This document shows positions 51,718 to 61,236 of a stretch of 64,000 nt of DNA, one piece after another. Position 1 is the first letter of the stretch. Each line of letters opens with the position of its first letter. Under the pieces are notes generated by a model, which saw only the letters and a list, made by a program, of their open reading frames with translations, did no database searches and was not told the origin of the DNA. A program made the position numbers and the translations under genes. Location: positions 1-64,000 of the forward strand of contig NZ_JAPHNL010000277.1 in NCBI RefSeq assembly GCF_026274175.1, in the 5' to 3' direction. This DNA comes from Streptomyces beihaiensis. GTDB lineage: Bacteria; Actinomycetota; Actinomycetes; Streptomycetales; Streptomycetaceae.

Positions 51718-52089
51718 ATGGGGGAGCTGATCACCGCGGCCGCCTCCTTTCCCGGGCTCGTCTTCAGCTCCGCACTCGTCGTCGCCGTCGGCTTCTGGCT
51801 GCTCGTGGCCGTGGGCGCGGCCGACCGGCACACCTTCGACGCGGACATCGACCTGCGCGCGGCCGGGCTCGGGGGAGCGCCCGTCGCCGTCGCGCTGACC
51901 CTGGCGATCTCCGTCGCCTGGCTGGTCTGCGTCGGCGGCGCGGTGCTGCTCGAACGCAGTGGCGTGCTCGGCGTGGCGCACGCCGCGCTCCAGCTCGCCC
52001 TGCTGTGCGCCGCGTCGGCCGTCGGCTGGGCCGCCGCCCGCGCGCTGATCGCCGCATCCGCCGCACCGCGCTCCGGCGGCAGCGCCTAG
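51718..52089 (+). CDS. small YqiJ-like membrane protein of the flotillin operon
   Basis: A 123-residue membrane protein with three or four spans: FPGLVFSSALVVAVGFWLLV (11-30), then VAVALTLAISVAWLVCVGG and AALQLALLCAASAVGWAAA. Between the first two is a polar loop AADRHTFDADIDLRAAG. It resembles the membrane part of YqiJ/NfeD-like partners that accompany flotillins, but the OB-fold domain of those proteins is absent. GGGAGGGGGACGGCGCG precedes the ATG at 51718. The flotillin gene follows 93 bases later, so one operon is likely. The partner assignment is by context and shape. Confidence 0.75.
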   Translation: MGELITAAASFPGLVFSSALVVAVGFWLLVAVGAADRHTFDADIDLRAAGLGGAPVAVALTLAISVAWLVCVGGAVLLERSGVLGVAHAALQLALLCAASAVGWAAARALIAASAAPRSGGSA

Positions 52090-52182
52090 CGCGCCGGACA
52101 GGCGCGCCCCCGCACCTCGTACACCCTTACGCACACCTCCGCCGAGGGGCGTCAACCGCCCCTGGAGTCAAAGGACTTCACC

Positions 52183-54228
52183 ATGAATGCCACCACCGTG
52201 GGCATCGGCGTGTCCGTCGCCGTCGTCCTGCTCGTCGCCGCCGTACTGCTGCTCGTCTTCACCCGATTGTTCCGCAAGGTCGAACAGGGCAAGGCGCTGA
52301 TCGTCTCCAAGATGCGCAAGGTGGACGTCACCTTCACCGGGCAGGTCGTCCTGCCGGTGCTGCACAAGGCAGAGGTCATGGACATCTCGGTCAAGACGAT
52401 CGAGATCACCCGGACCGGCAAGGACGGGCTGATCTGCCGGGACAACATCCGCGCCGACATCCGCATCTCGTTCTTCGTCAAGGTCAACAAGACCGTCGAC
52501 GACGTCATCCGCGTCGCCCAGTCCGTCGGCACCCAGCGCGCCAGCGACCGCGACACGCTCCAGGAACTGTTCCACGCCAAGTTCTCCGAGGCGCTGAAGA
52601 CCGTCGGCAAGCAGCTCGACTTCACCGACCTCTACACCAAGCGCGAGGAGCTGCGCTTTCGCATCATCGAGGTCATCGGCGTCGACCTGAACGGCTACCA
52701 CCTCGAGGACGCGGCGATCGACTACCTGGAGCAGACGCCGCTCAGCCAGCTCGACCCGGACAACGTCCTCGACGCCCAGGGCATCCGCAAGATCACCGAA
52801 CTGACCACGGTCGAGCACGTGCGCACCAACGAGTACCAGCGCACCGAGGAGAAGGAGATCACCCGGCAGAACGTCGACGCCCGCGAGGCCATCCTCGAAC
52901 TGGAGCGCCGCCAGGCCGACGCCGAGATCAAGCAGAAGCGCGAGATCGACACCGTCCGGGCCCGTGAGGAGGCCGAGACGGCACGAGTGGTGGAGGAGGA
53001 GCGGCTGCGCGCGCAGACCGCGTTCCTGTCCACCGAGGAGAAGCTCGGCGTACAGCGCGAGAACCAGGCCCGCGAGGTCGCGGTCGCGCAGAAGAACCGC
53101 GAGCGCGTCATCGCCGTCGAGAACGAGCGCATCGAGAAGGACCGCCTCCTCGAAGTCATCGCCCGCGAACGCGAGACGTCGCTCACGAAGATCGCCGCCG
53201 ACAAGGAGGTCGAGGCGGAGAGGCGCGAGATCGCCGAGGTCGTGCGCGAGCGCGTCGCCGTGGACCGCACGGTCGCCGAGCAGGAGGAGTCCATCAAGAA
53301 GCTGCGCGCGGTCGAGGAGGCCGAGCGGGGCCGCCAGGCCGTCATCATCGCCGCCGAGGCCGAGGCGCAGGAGAAGCTCGTCAAGGACATCAAGGCCGCG
53401 GAGGCCGCCGAGCAGGCCGCGACCCACAAGGCCGCGGAGCGGCTCACCCTCGCCGAGGCCGAACTCAAGTCCTCCGACCTCCAGGCCCAGGCCAAGGTGC
53501 GGCTCGCCGAAGGGCTGCGCGCCGAGGCCGCCGCCGCCGGACTCGCCGAGGTCCAGGTGCGCGACAAGGAGGCCGAGGTCATCGAGAAGACCGGCCGCGC
53601 CGAGGCCGAGGCCACCGAGGCCCGGATGCGCGCCGAGGCACAGGGCGCCCGCGAACAGGCACTCGCCGAGGCCACGGCCATCTCCGAGAAGCTCAAGGCG
53701 GAGGCCGAGGGCATCACGAAGAAGGCCGCCGCGATGGCCGCGCTCGACGAGGCATCCCGCGGACACGAGGAGTACCGGCTGCGGCTCCAGGCCGAGAAGG
53801 AGATCCGGCTCGCCGGGATCGACGTCCAGCGCCAGGTCGCCGAGGCGCAGGCCAGCGTCGTCGCCACCGGCCTGGAAGGCGCCGACATCAACATCGTCGG
53901 CGGCGACTCCGTCTTCTTCGACCGGCTGGTGGGCTCCATCGCGCTCGGCAAGGGCATCGACTCCTTCGTGCACAACTCCGAGACCGCACAGGCCCTCGCC
54001 GGGCCCTGGCTTGACGGCTCGGCGAACTTCACCGAGGACATCGGCAAGATCCTCGGCTCGGTCTCCACGGCCGACGTACAGAACCTGACCGTCTCCGCCC
54101 TGCTCATGAAGCTCATGAACAAGGGCGGCGACCAGGCCGGTCAGGTCCGCGAACTGCTCGACAAGGCAGGCCAGTTGGGCCTCGCCGACCTGCGGCTCAC
54201 CGAGCTGAACGGCTCCGCCGCGAGCTGA
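52183..54228 (+). CDS. flotillin (SPFH/band 7, YqiK/YuaG type)
   Basis: A 681-residue membrane scaffold. An N-terminal span (6-28), the SPFH domain (about 30-200, with VTFTGQVVLPVLHKAEV and DNIRADIRISFFVKVN), then a very long Glu/Ala-rich coiled coil (about 205-560, including many AEAEAQEK-type heptads), and a globular end with NIVGGDSVFFDRLVGSI. Bacterial flotillins organise membrane microdomains and stabilise partner complexes. The ATG at 52183 opens MNATTVGIGVSVAVV. It sits between a small YqiJ-like protein and a giant AAA+ ATPase, 109 bases before the latter, in one operon. Confidence 0.93.
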   Translation: MNATTVGIGVSVAVVLLVAAVLLLVFTRLFRKVEQGKALIVSKMRKVDVTFTGQVVLPVLHKAEVMDISVKTIEITRTGKDGLICRDNIRADIRISFFVKVNKTVDDVIRVAQSVGTQRASDRDTLQELFHAKFSEALKTVGKQLDFTDLYTKREELRFRIIEVIGVDLNGYHLEDAAIDYLEQTPLSQLDPDNVLDAQGIRKITELTTVEHVRTNEYQRTEEKEITRQNVDAREAILELERRQADAEIKQKREIDTVRAREEAETARVVEEERLRAQTAFLSTEEKLGVQRENQAREVAVAQKNRERVIAVENERIEKDRLLEVIARERETSLTKIAADKEVEAERREIAEVVRERVAVDRTVAEQEESIKKLRAVEEAERGRQAVIIAAEAEAQEKLVKDIKAAEAAEQAATHKAAERLTLAEAELKSSDLQAQAKVRLAEGLRAEAAAAGLAEVQVRDKEAEVIEKTGRAEAEATEARMRAEAQGAREQALAEATAISEKLKAEAEGITKKAAAMAALDEASRGHEEYRLRLQAEKEIRLAGIDVQRQVAEAQASVVATGLEGADINIVGGDSVFFDRLVGSIALGKGIDSFVHNSETAQALAGPWLDGSANFTEDIGKILGSVSTADVQNLTVSALLMKLMNKGGDQAGQVRELLDKAGQLGLADLRLTELNGSAAS

Positions 54229-54337
54229 GCCGCCCACCAACCGCCGGGGCCGCCGTACGGGGGTCGGGGGCCCCGGCCCGCCGCATCACGACTGACGAAG
54301 CACGCCCGGTGAAGACCGGAAAGGACGCTGGACGACG

Positions 54338-57300
54338 ATGGCAACGGGCCGCCGAGAAGACGCCACCGGCACCTACGAACTGCTGCGCGACCGCCTCGCC
54401 CGGCAGGCCGCCGACCTCGCCCGCGGCGCGGAGGAGCTGAACGCCCGCCGCATCGAGGAGTTCGCCTCCACCCGCCTGGAGCTCGCCGGCACCGACCGGC
54501 TGCGCACCGAACGGCCCTCCACCCCGCGCGACCTGGCCGCCGTCGGCGGACACCTGCTGCTCGGCCACGACACCGCGCGCACCGACGGCGCGCCCCGCAC
54601 CGCGGTCGGCGACGTGCTCGCCCTCTACGACCGCGACCTGAACCCGCTGCCCGACGACGCGGTGCCCGGACTGCTCGACGACCCGGCGTTCGTCCACGAG
54701 TTCACCGCGCTGCACCGCTACTACCAGGCAGCCCGTCTGCTTCGACTGCGCCTGGTCGACGGCAAGTTGCTGGCCGTCTTCCAGACCGGCGACAAGACCA
54801 CCGACATCCGCGTCCTGCGCTGGGCGCTCACCGCCGACGGCGGCGTCCGCTTCCTCGACGCACGCGGCGACCGCGACGACGTCCTGCCGCCCGCCCACGA
54901 CGTCACCTGGCACACCACCGGCCGCGAGGACCACGTCCTGGGCCGCCACCCGCACGTCGCCGTCGACGGAGAGATCTACGTCTCCACCGTCGGCGGCAGC
55001 CTCACCGTCAAGACCGAGAACGACACCGAGACCGGCGACGGCATCCACAGCGAACCCGTCGACGAGCCGCTGCAGTCGCTCGCCGACGCCGACATCGCCT
55101 ACGCCCGGGTCGGCTCCCTCCTGCTGCTGCGGGTGCGCCCCTACAAGGAGAGCGCCGACCGCCACCTCGTCTACCACACCCTCACCCACGACGTCGTACG
55201 CCTCGACGGCATCGGCCGGGCCTGCCGCGTCCTGCCCGACGAGCAGGGCGTCGTCTTCCCCGGCGGCTACTGCCTGTCCGAGGGCGGCCACAAGACCTTC
55301 GACATCGACACCGCGGGCCTCGCCCACGAGCAGACGGTCCGCTCGCCCAACGGCGAGGACGTCCTCTACGTCTTCCACGACCGCACCGAAGGCCGCGACC
55401 TGCTGCTCTCGTACAACACCATCCGCAAGGAGGCGCTCGCCCCGCTGGGCTGCCAGGGGCACGCGCTCCTGGACGACGGCACGCTCGTCGTGCTGCGCAC
55501 CGACGCCGGGGCCGAACCCGCCCGCGTCCACCCGGTGCAGCGCTACGACTCCCCGTACGTCACCGACACCTACGCGGCCGCCCAGCCCGTCGGCGAGGGC
55601 GCCCTCGCCCGCATCGGCAACGCCGACCTGGTGCGCGGCGTCGCCGACTGCCTCTCCCTCGCCCGCGCCGCCACCACCGCCACCCCGACCAGCGAGGGCT
55701 ACGCGGCGCTGCTCGCCGGATGCGTACGCGCCGCCGACAGCCACCCGTGGCTGGCCGACGCCGAAGCGGGCGCGCTGGACGGTCCGTTGAGCGCGCTGCG
55801 GGCCACGGCCGAGCAGATCGTCGCGGAGTTCGAGACCGTACGCGAACTGACCGAACAGGCCGCCCGCACCCTGGAGGAGGCCGCCGCCCGCATCACCGCC
55901 GTCGTACGCAGGCTCCGCGGCGAGGTGCCGCGCGACGCCGGGCAGTGGGTGGCGGGCCTGACCGAACTGCGCCGCGCGCAAGGCCACCTGCTCACGCTCA
56001 AGGACCTCAGGTACGTCGACGTCGAACGCGTCGAGGAACTCGCCGCCCGCGCCGAGGACGACCTCGCCCACTTCGGGCAGCGCGCCGTCGCCTTCCTCGC
56101 CCGCGACGACGCCTTCGCCCAGCAGCGGCAGCGCGTGACGGAACTCGCCGACCTGTGCGAGCAGGCGGAGACGGCCGCGGGCGCCGACAAGATCGCCGCA
56201 CAGCTCGACGAACTCGCCGACGAACTGCGCACCGTCACCGACGTCGTCGGCGCCCTCGACATCGCCGACGTCACCGTCCGCACCGCCATCCTGGAACACA
56301 TCGCCGATGTGCTCGGCGCGGTCAACCGCGTCCGCGCCGGACTCGACGCCCGCCGCCGCGAACTGACCGACCACGAGGGCCGCGCCGAGTTCGCCGCGCA
56401 GACCGCGCTGCTCGGGCAGGCCGTCGCCGGTGCCCTCGCTGCCGCCGACACGCCCGACGCCTGCGACGACCACCTCGCCCGGCTGCTCGTCCAGGTGGAG
56501 AACCTACAGTCACGGTTCGGCGAGTTCGACGACTTCCTCGCCCACCTCGACGCGCAGCGCACCGAGATCCACGAGACGCTCGCCGCCCGCAAGCAGACCC
56601 TCCTCGACGCCCGCGCCCGCCGCACCGAACAGCTCGCCACGTCCGCCGCCCGGGTCCTGGACACCCTCGCCCGCCGTGCCAGGGCGCTGCCCGACGCGGA
56701 CGCCGTCGCCGTCTTCTTCACCTCCGACCCGATGGCCGCGAAAGTCCGCTCGGTCGCCGACGAACTGCGCTCCCTGGGCGACGAGGTGCGCGCCGACGAC
56801 CTGGCCGCGAAACTCACCGCCACCCGCCAGGAGGCGGCCCGCGCCCTGCGCGACCGCGCAGACCTGTACGACGCGAGCGGCACCACCGTGCGCCTCGGCG
56901 CCCACCGGTTCGCCGTCAACACCCAGCCGTTCGACCTGACGCTGGTCCCGGCCGCCGACGGCGAAGGACTCGCCTTCGCGCTCACCGGAACCGACTACCG
57001 CGCCCCCGTCACCGACCCCGCCTTCGCCGACACCCGCCCCTACTGGAACCAGCACCTGCCCTCCGAGTCGCCGCACGTCTACCGCGCCGAGCACCTCGCC
57101 GCCCGGCTGCTCGCCGAACACGGCGCGACCGCCCTCGCCGCCGCCGACGACCTGGCGGGGCTCGTACGGCAGGCCGCACAGGACTCCTACGACGAGGGGT
57201 ACGAGCGCGGAGTCCACGACCACGACGCCACCGCGATCCTGGCGACCCTGCTGCGGCTGCACGCCGAGGCGGGAGTGCTGCGCCACCTGCCGGCCGCGCG

Positions 57301-59236
57301 CGCCGCCGCCCAGCTGTTCTGGGCGCACGCCACCACGGACGAGCAGCGCGCGGGGCTGCGGCGGCGCGCCACGTCGCTCGCCCGGGCCCGCGACACCTAC
57401 GGACTCGCCCCGGCCGTCGCCGAGTTGGAGGCGGAGATGGCGGCGGCCATCGCGCAGGCACCGGTGACCGGTGCTGCCGACGAGACGGCGGCGGCGCGCG
57501 CCGCCGCGTACCTCTTCGAAGAGCTCACCAGCGGCCCCGAGGGCTTCGTCCTGCCTGAGGCGACCCGCACCTTCCTCGACAAGTTCCGCCGCTCCACCGG
57601 AAGTTCGGCCTACGACGACGACCTCGCGGCCGTCGGCGACCTCGCCGCACGCCGGCAGCTCGCCGAGGGCTGGCTCCGCGCCTACGCCGCGTCCGGCGGA
57701 CAGCAGCCCGACGCCGGTGACCTCGCCGAGGCCGTCGCCGCCGAAGTCTGCCCGGACCTGCCCCGCTACGGTTCGGCCGCCCGGGTCGAGGCGAGCGTCG
57801 GCGACCTGCTCGGCGCCCACCCGCGCATCGGCCGCGACCGCACGATGACCGTACGCATCGACGAACTCCTCGCCCGCACCGAGGAGTTCCGCACGCAAGC
57901 CGTACCCGCCTTCCGCGCCTACCAGCAGCGCCGCACCGCCCTCATGACCGCGGAGCGCGAGCGGCTGCGCGTCGACGACCTCAAGCCGCGCGCCATGGCG
58001 TCGTTCGTCCGCAGCCGCCTCATCGACGAGGCGTACCTGCCGCTGATCGGCGACAGCCTGGCCCGCCAGATCGGCACCGCGGGCGAGAACAGGCGCGCCG
58101 ACACCGGCGGCCTGCTGCTGCTTCTCTCGCCGCCCGGCTACGGCAAGACGACGCTCATGGAGTACGTCGCCGAACGCCTCGGTCTGCTCCTGGTCAAGGT
58201 CGACGGACCGGCCCTCGGCCACCAGGTCTCCTCCCTCGACCCGGCCCAGGCACCCGACGCGACCGCCCGCCGCGAACTCGAAAAGATCAACTTCGCGCTC
58301 GCCGCGGGCAACAACACCCTCCTCTACCTCGACGACATCCAGCACACCTCGCCCGAACTCCTCCAGCGGTTCATCCCGCTGTGCGACTCCACCCGCCGCG
58401 TCGACGGCGTCGTCGACGGCGCGCCGCGCACCTTCGACCTGCGCGGCAAGCGGTTCGCGGTCTGCATGGCCGGCAACCCGTACACCGAGTCCGGCGCCCG
58501 CTTCCGCATCCCCGACATGCTCGCCAACCGGGCCGACGTGTGGAACCTCGGCGACGTGCTCACCGGCAAACAGGACGCGTTCGCGCTGAGCTTCGTCGAG
58601 AACGCCCTGACCTCGCAGCCCGACCTGGCCCCGCTCGCCGGGCGCGGCCGCGCCGACCTCGACGTCCTCGTCCGCCTCGCCGCCGACGACCCGACGGCAC
58701 GCCCCGACGACCTCGAACACCCCTACAGCGGCCAGGAGGTGCAGCGCATCACGGCGGTGCTCCGGCACCTGCTGGCAGCGCGCGACACCGTACTGGCCGT
58801 CAACGGCGCCTACATCGCCTCCGCCGCCCAGGCCGACGCGACCCGCACCGAGCCGCCGTTCATGCTGCAGGGCTCCTACCGCAACATGAACAAGATCGCC
58901 CAGCGGCTGGACCCCGCGATGGACGCCACGGAACGGGCCGCCGTCATCGACGACCACTACCGCGCAGAGGCGCAGACCCTCACCACGGCCGCCGAGGCCA
59001 ATCTGCTCAAGCTCGCCGAGCTGCGCGCCACGCTGACCGCCGAGCAGGCCGACCGGTGGGCCGAGGTGAAAGCGTCCTACGTACGCCACCAGCGGCTCGG
59101 CGGCACCGACGACGACCCGGCCGTCCGCGCCGTCGCCGCGCTCGGCCTGCTCGCCGACCGGGCCGCCGCCATCGAGGCGGCCATCACCCGCGCCGCCGAC
59201 CCGCGAAGCGCGCTCATGCGGCAGGACAGGACCTAA
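54338..59236 (+). CDS. giant AAA+ ATPase with DUF3686-type region, flotillin partner
   Basis: A 1,632-residue protein of the family annotated DNA-repair ATPase/DUF3686, although repair activity is not demonstrated. N-terminal helices (1-50). A DUF3686-like beta domain (about 60-420) contains TVKTENDTETGDGIHSEPV and SPNGEDVLYVFHDR. Long helical coiled-coil stretches run from about 450 to 870 and 1000 to 1240. The AAA+ module has Walker A LLSPPGYGKTTLMEYV (near 1265) and Walker B NNTLLYLDDIQHTSPE (near 1330), then VCMAGNPYTESGARF (sensor 1-like). No signal or span. GGAAAGGACGCTGGACGACG precedes the ATG at 54338. Its stop overlaps the convergent TrkA gene stop by four bases. Confidence 0.85.
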   Translation: MATGRREDATGTYELLRDRLARQAADLARGAEELNARRIEEFASTRLELAGTDRLRTERPSTPRDLAAVGGHLLLGHDTARTDGAPRTAVGDVLALYDRDLNPLPDDAVPGLLDDPAFVHEFTALHRYYQAARLLRLRLVDGKLLAVFQTGDKTTDIRVLRWALTADGGVRFLDARGDRDDVLPPAHDVTWHTTGREDHVLGRHPHVAVDGEIYVSTVGGSLTVKTENDTETGDGIHSEPVDEPLQSLADADIAYARVGSLLLLRVRPYKESADRHLVYHTLTHDVVRLDGIGRACRVLPDEQGVVFPGGYCLSEGGHKTFDIDTAGLAHEQTVRSPNGEDVLYVFHDRTEGRDLLLSYNTIRKEALAPLGCQGHALLDDGTLVVLRTDAGAEPARVHPVQRYDSPYVTDTYAAAQPVGEGALARIGNADLVRGVADCLSLARAATTATPTSEGYAALLAGCVRAADSHPWLADAEAGALDGPLSALRATAEQIVAEFETVRELTEQAARTLEEAAARITAVVRRLRGEVPRDAGQWVAGLTELRRAQGHLLTLKDLRYVDVERVEELAARAEDDLAHFGQRAVAFLARDDAFAQQRQRVTELADLCEQAETAAGADKIAAQLDELADELRTVTDVVGALDIADVTVRTAILEHIADVLGAVNRVRAGLDARRRELTDHEGRAEFAAQTALLGQAVAGALAAADTPDACDDHLARLLVQVENLQSRFGEFDDFLAHLDAQRTEIHETLAARKQTLLDARARRTEQLATSAARVLDTLARRARALPDADAVAVFFTSDPMAAKVRSVADELRSLGDEVRADDLAAKLTATRQEAARALRDRADLYDASGTTVRLGAHRFAVNTQPFDLTLVPAADGEGLAFALTGTDYRAPVTDPAFADTRPYWNQHLPSESPHVYRAEHLAARLLAEHGATALAAADDLAGLVRQAAQDSYDEGYERGVHDHDATAILATLLRLHAEAGVLRHLPAARAAAQLFWAHATTDEQRAGLRRRATSLARARDTYGLAPAVAELEAEMAAAIAQAPVTGAADETAAARAAAYLFEELTSGPEGFVLPEATRTFLDKFRRSTGSSAYDDDLAAVGDLAARRQLAEGWLRAYAASGGQQPDAGDLAEAVAAEVCPDLPRYGSAARVEASVGDLLGAHPRIGRDRTMTVRIDELLARTEEFRTQAVPAFRAYQQRRTALMTAERERLRVDDLKPRAMASFVRSRLIDEAYLPLIGDSLARQIGTAGENRRADTGGLLLLLSPPGYGKTTLMEYVAERLGLLLVKVDGPALGHQVSSLDPAQAPDATARRELEKINFALAAGNNTLLYLDDIQHTSPELLQRFIPLCDSTRRVDGVVDGAPRTFDLRGKRFAVCMAGNPYTESGARFRIPDMLANRADVWNLGDVLTGKQDAFALSFVENALTSQPDLAPLAGRGRADLDVLVRLAADDPTARPDDLEHPYSGQEVQRITAVLRHLLAARDTVLAVNGAYIASAAQADATRTEPPFMLQGSYRNMNKIAQRLDPAMDATERAAVIDDHYRAEAQTLTTAAEANLLKLAELRATLTAEQADRWAEVKASYVRHQRLGGTDDDPAVRAVAALGLLADRAAAIEAAITRAADPRSALMRQDRT

Positions 59237-61236
59237 CCGCGCTGCCGCGTCGGCTCCCCGGCCGGGCGGCTGAGCAGCTCGGCCAGGCCCTGCCGGGTCG
59301 TGGCCACCACCACCCGGTCGACGGGGCGCAGCACATACCCGGGGTGCAGGTTCCACACCAGGCCGGCGGGCTGCTCGGGATCCTCGTCGCCACGGCCGTT
59401 CGACAGCGACAGGTCGGGCCGGCGCTCGGCCGGGGCCGTGGAGTCGAGGGCGAGCACCCGCCAGGCGCCCGGCCGGAACGACTCGGCGACCGTGCGTCCC
59501 TCCAGCTGCGGGTGACCGGCCACGTCCAGCGCCGCGAACAGCAGCACCTTGCGCTCGATCGGCACCGCGCCCAGGATCTGACGTCCCATCATCGCCCCGG
59601 CGAACGCGGGCGCGGCCAGCGTCGACACGCTGCGGCTTCGGGTCAGCGCTCCCGGATGGGCGGCCCGCAGCGTCCGGTACACCGCGGCGGCGAACGCGTC
59701 GTCGTACAGCCGCAGCGCCACCCGCACGTGCGGCTTGACGGTGCGCGCGGCGAGCGCCGCCTCCAGATTGGTGGTGTCGTGGCTGGTGAGCGCGAGCAGT
59801 GCGTGCGCCCGGTGGATCTTGGCCGCCTCCAGGACGCCCTCGTCGGTGACGTCGCCGAGCACCACGGGCACGCGCAGCTGACGGGCGAGCGGTATGCCGC
59901 GTGCCTCCGGGTCCTCCTCCACGCACACCACGGGAATGTCGAGTTCGGCCAGTTGCGCGAGCACCCTGGTGCCGACCTTCCCGAGCCCGAGCAGCACGAC
60001 GTGACCGGAGAGCCCACGCGGCGGCCGCCGCAGCGTGGACGCGCTGCGAAACGTGCCGAGGGCCTCCAGAACGGCGGCGAGCAGCACGGGAAGGAGCAGC
60101 AGACCGGCGAACCCGGACAGGAGCTGGAGCACCTTGCGGGCGACCGGCTCGCCGATCGCCGGGTCGTCGATGGCGAACAGGTCGAGCAGCGTGAGATACC
60201 CGGCGTGCACGGGGGACAGCCCGGGATCGGTCAGCCAGGACGCCACCGCGAGACCGAAGACGCAGACGGTCAGACCGAACAGGCTCCAGCGCAGCTGCCG
60301 CGAGAACAGTGAACCGAGCGGCAGCCGGCCGCCCGCGAGCAGCCGTCGCCGCGGCCGCGCGGGCACGGCGTGCGTGATGTCCTCCAGGACCATGGTGCCG
60401 CGCCCCGTCGCCGCGGCCACCGTCCGGTCGTCGGGCAGCAGTTGGGGCCCCTCCTGCCCAGTGGCCTCCGAACCGTCCTCGCCCGCCGGGTCGCTGCTCG
60501 TCGCCGACAGCAGGGCGAGCGTGCACAGCCCCGGATCGGTGAGCCGGTCACGCCCCGGAGGTGTCCGTTCGACGGCCCGCAGCAGCAGTCCGTCCGCCCG
60601 CACCACCTTGCTGGTGCCGGTGAGCGCGGCGGCGGCCAGGGCGGGCGCCGCCGTGTCCGCGTCGGAGAGCACCGTGGTCGACGTGTCGAGCGTCTCGGCG
60701 TCGAGTCCGGGCGAGGCGAGCGCCGCCGCCTGGTCGAGCAGATCCGCCAGATGCTGGCCCAGCTTGCGGTCGTAGAGCCGGATGACCAGCCGCAGGCGCG
60801 GGTTGAGACGGCGGGCGGCGAGGGCGGCACGGATGTTGGTCTGGTCGTCGTCGTGCACCAGCGCCAGCGCGTCCGCGCGCTCCACGCCCGCCTCCGTCAG
60901 CGCCTCCTCGTCCAGTTCCGGGGCCTCGATCACGCGCGGCGTCGCGAGGCCCGCCAAGGACCCGGTGTCGCCACTGGGGTTGGGGGCCGCCGCACGGTTC
61001 ACCACGGCCTGCACGCGGCCGAGCAGCGTCGCGGCCAGCGTCGTCTCACTCGCGGCGACGCGCAGCCCGGACGGCGGGCGGGCCTGCGGCACGAGAAGCG
61101 TCACGCGCGTGCGGTAGACCTCGCGCAGCTCCACCGCGAGACGTTCGGCGAGCGCGTCGTCCCCGCAGACGATCATCTCGCGGGTGCGGTCGGCCTGTTG
61201 AGACTGAGAGGGAAACGAAACCACAAGGACAAGCAT
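59233..61236 (-). CDS. double TrkA-N/RCK membrane protein with degenerate pore loop
   Basis: A 667-residue protein: RCK/TrkA-N-like domain (about 15-280; MIVCGDDALAERLAVEL), two membrane spans (about 318-340 and 365-395), then a second TrkA-N domain (HVVLLGLGKVGTRVLAQL near 413, GxGxxG) and a C-terminal TrkA-C-like end (LRPVDRVVVATT). The segment between the spans, GYLTLLDLFAIDDPA, sits where K+ channels carry TVGYG but has no such filter. It is related to Castor/Pollux-like ion channels. ATG at 61236 or 61176 could start it; neither has a good ribosome site. It diverges from the PucR regulator and probably shares its promoter region. Confidence 0.82.
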   Translation of the reverse strand: MLVLVVSFPSQSQQADRTREMIVCGDDALAERLAVELREVYRTRVTLLVPQARPPSGLRVAASETTLAATLLGRVQAVVNRAAAPNPSGDTGSLAGLATPRVIEAPELDEEALTEAGVERADALALVHDDDQTNIRAALAARRLNPRLRLVIRLYDRKLGQHLADLLDQAAALASPGLDAETLDTSTTVLSDADTAAPALAAAALTGTSKVVRADGLLLRAVERTPPGRDRLTDPGLCTLALLSATSSDPAGEDGSEATGQEGPQLLPDDRTVAAATGRGTMVLEDITHAVPARPRRRLLAGGRLPLGSLFSRQLRWSLFGLTVCVFGLAVASWLTDPGLSPVHAGYLTLLDLFAIDDPAIGEPVARKVLQLLSGFAGLLLLPVLLAAVLEALGTFRSASTLRRPPRGLSGHVVLLGLGKVGTRVLAQLAELDIPVVCVEEDPEARGIPLARQLRVPVVLGDVTDEGVLEAAKIHRAHALLALTSHDTTNLEAALAARTVKPHVRVALRLYDDAFAAAVYRTLRAAHPGALTRSRSVSTLAAPAFAGAMMGRQILGAVPIERKVLLFAALDVAGHPQLEGRTVAESFRPGAWRVLALDSTAPAERRPDLSLSNGRGDEDPEQPAGLVWNLHPGYVLRPVDRVVVATTRQGLAELLSRPAGEPTRQRG

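Noticed and set aside
56510-60526. A 1,338-codon open frame on the minus strand
   Set aside because: It is antisense to the giant AAA+ ATPase and out of frame with the TrkA-like gene. No recognised domain; a GC effect.
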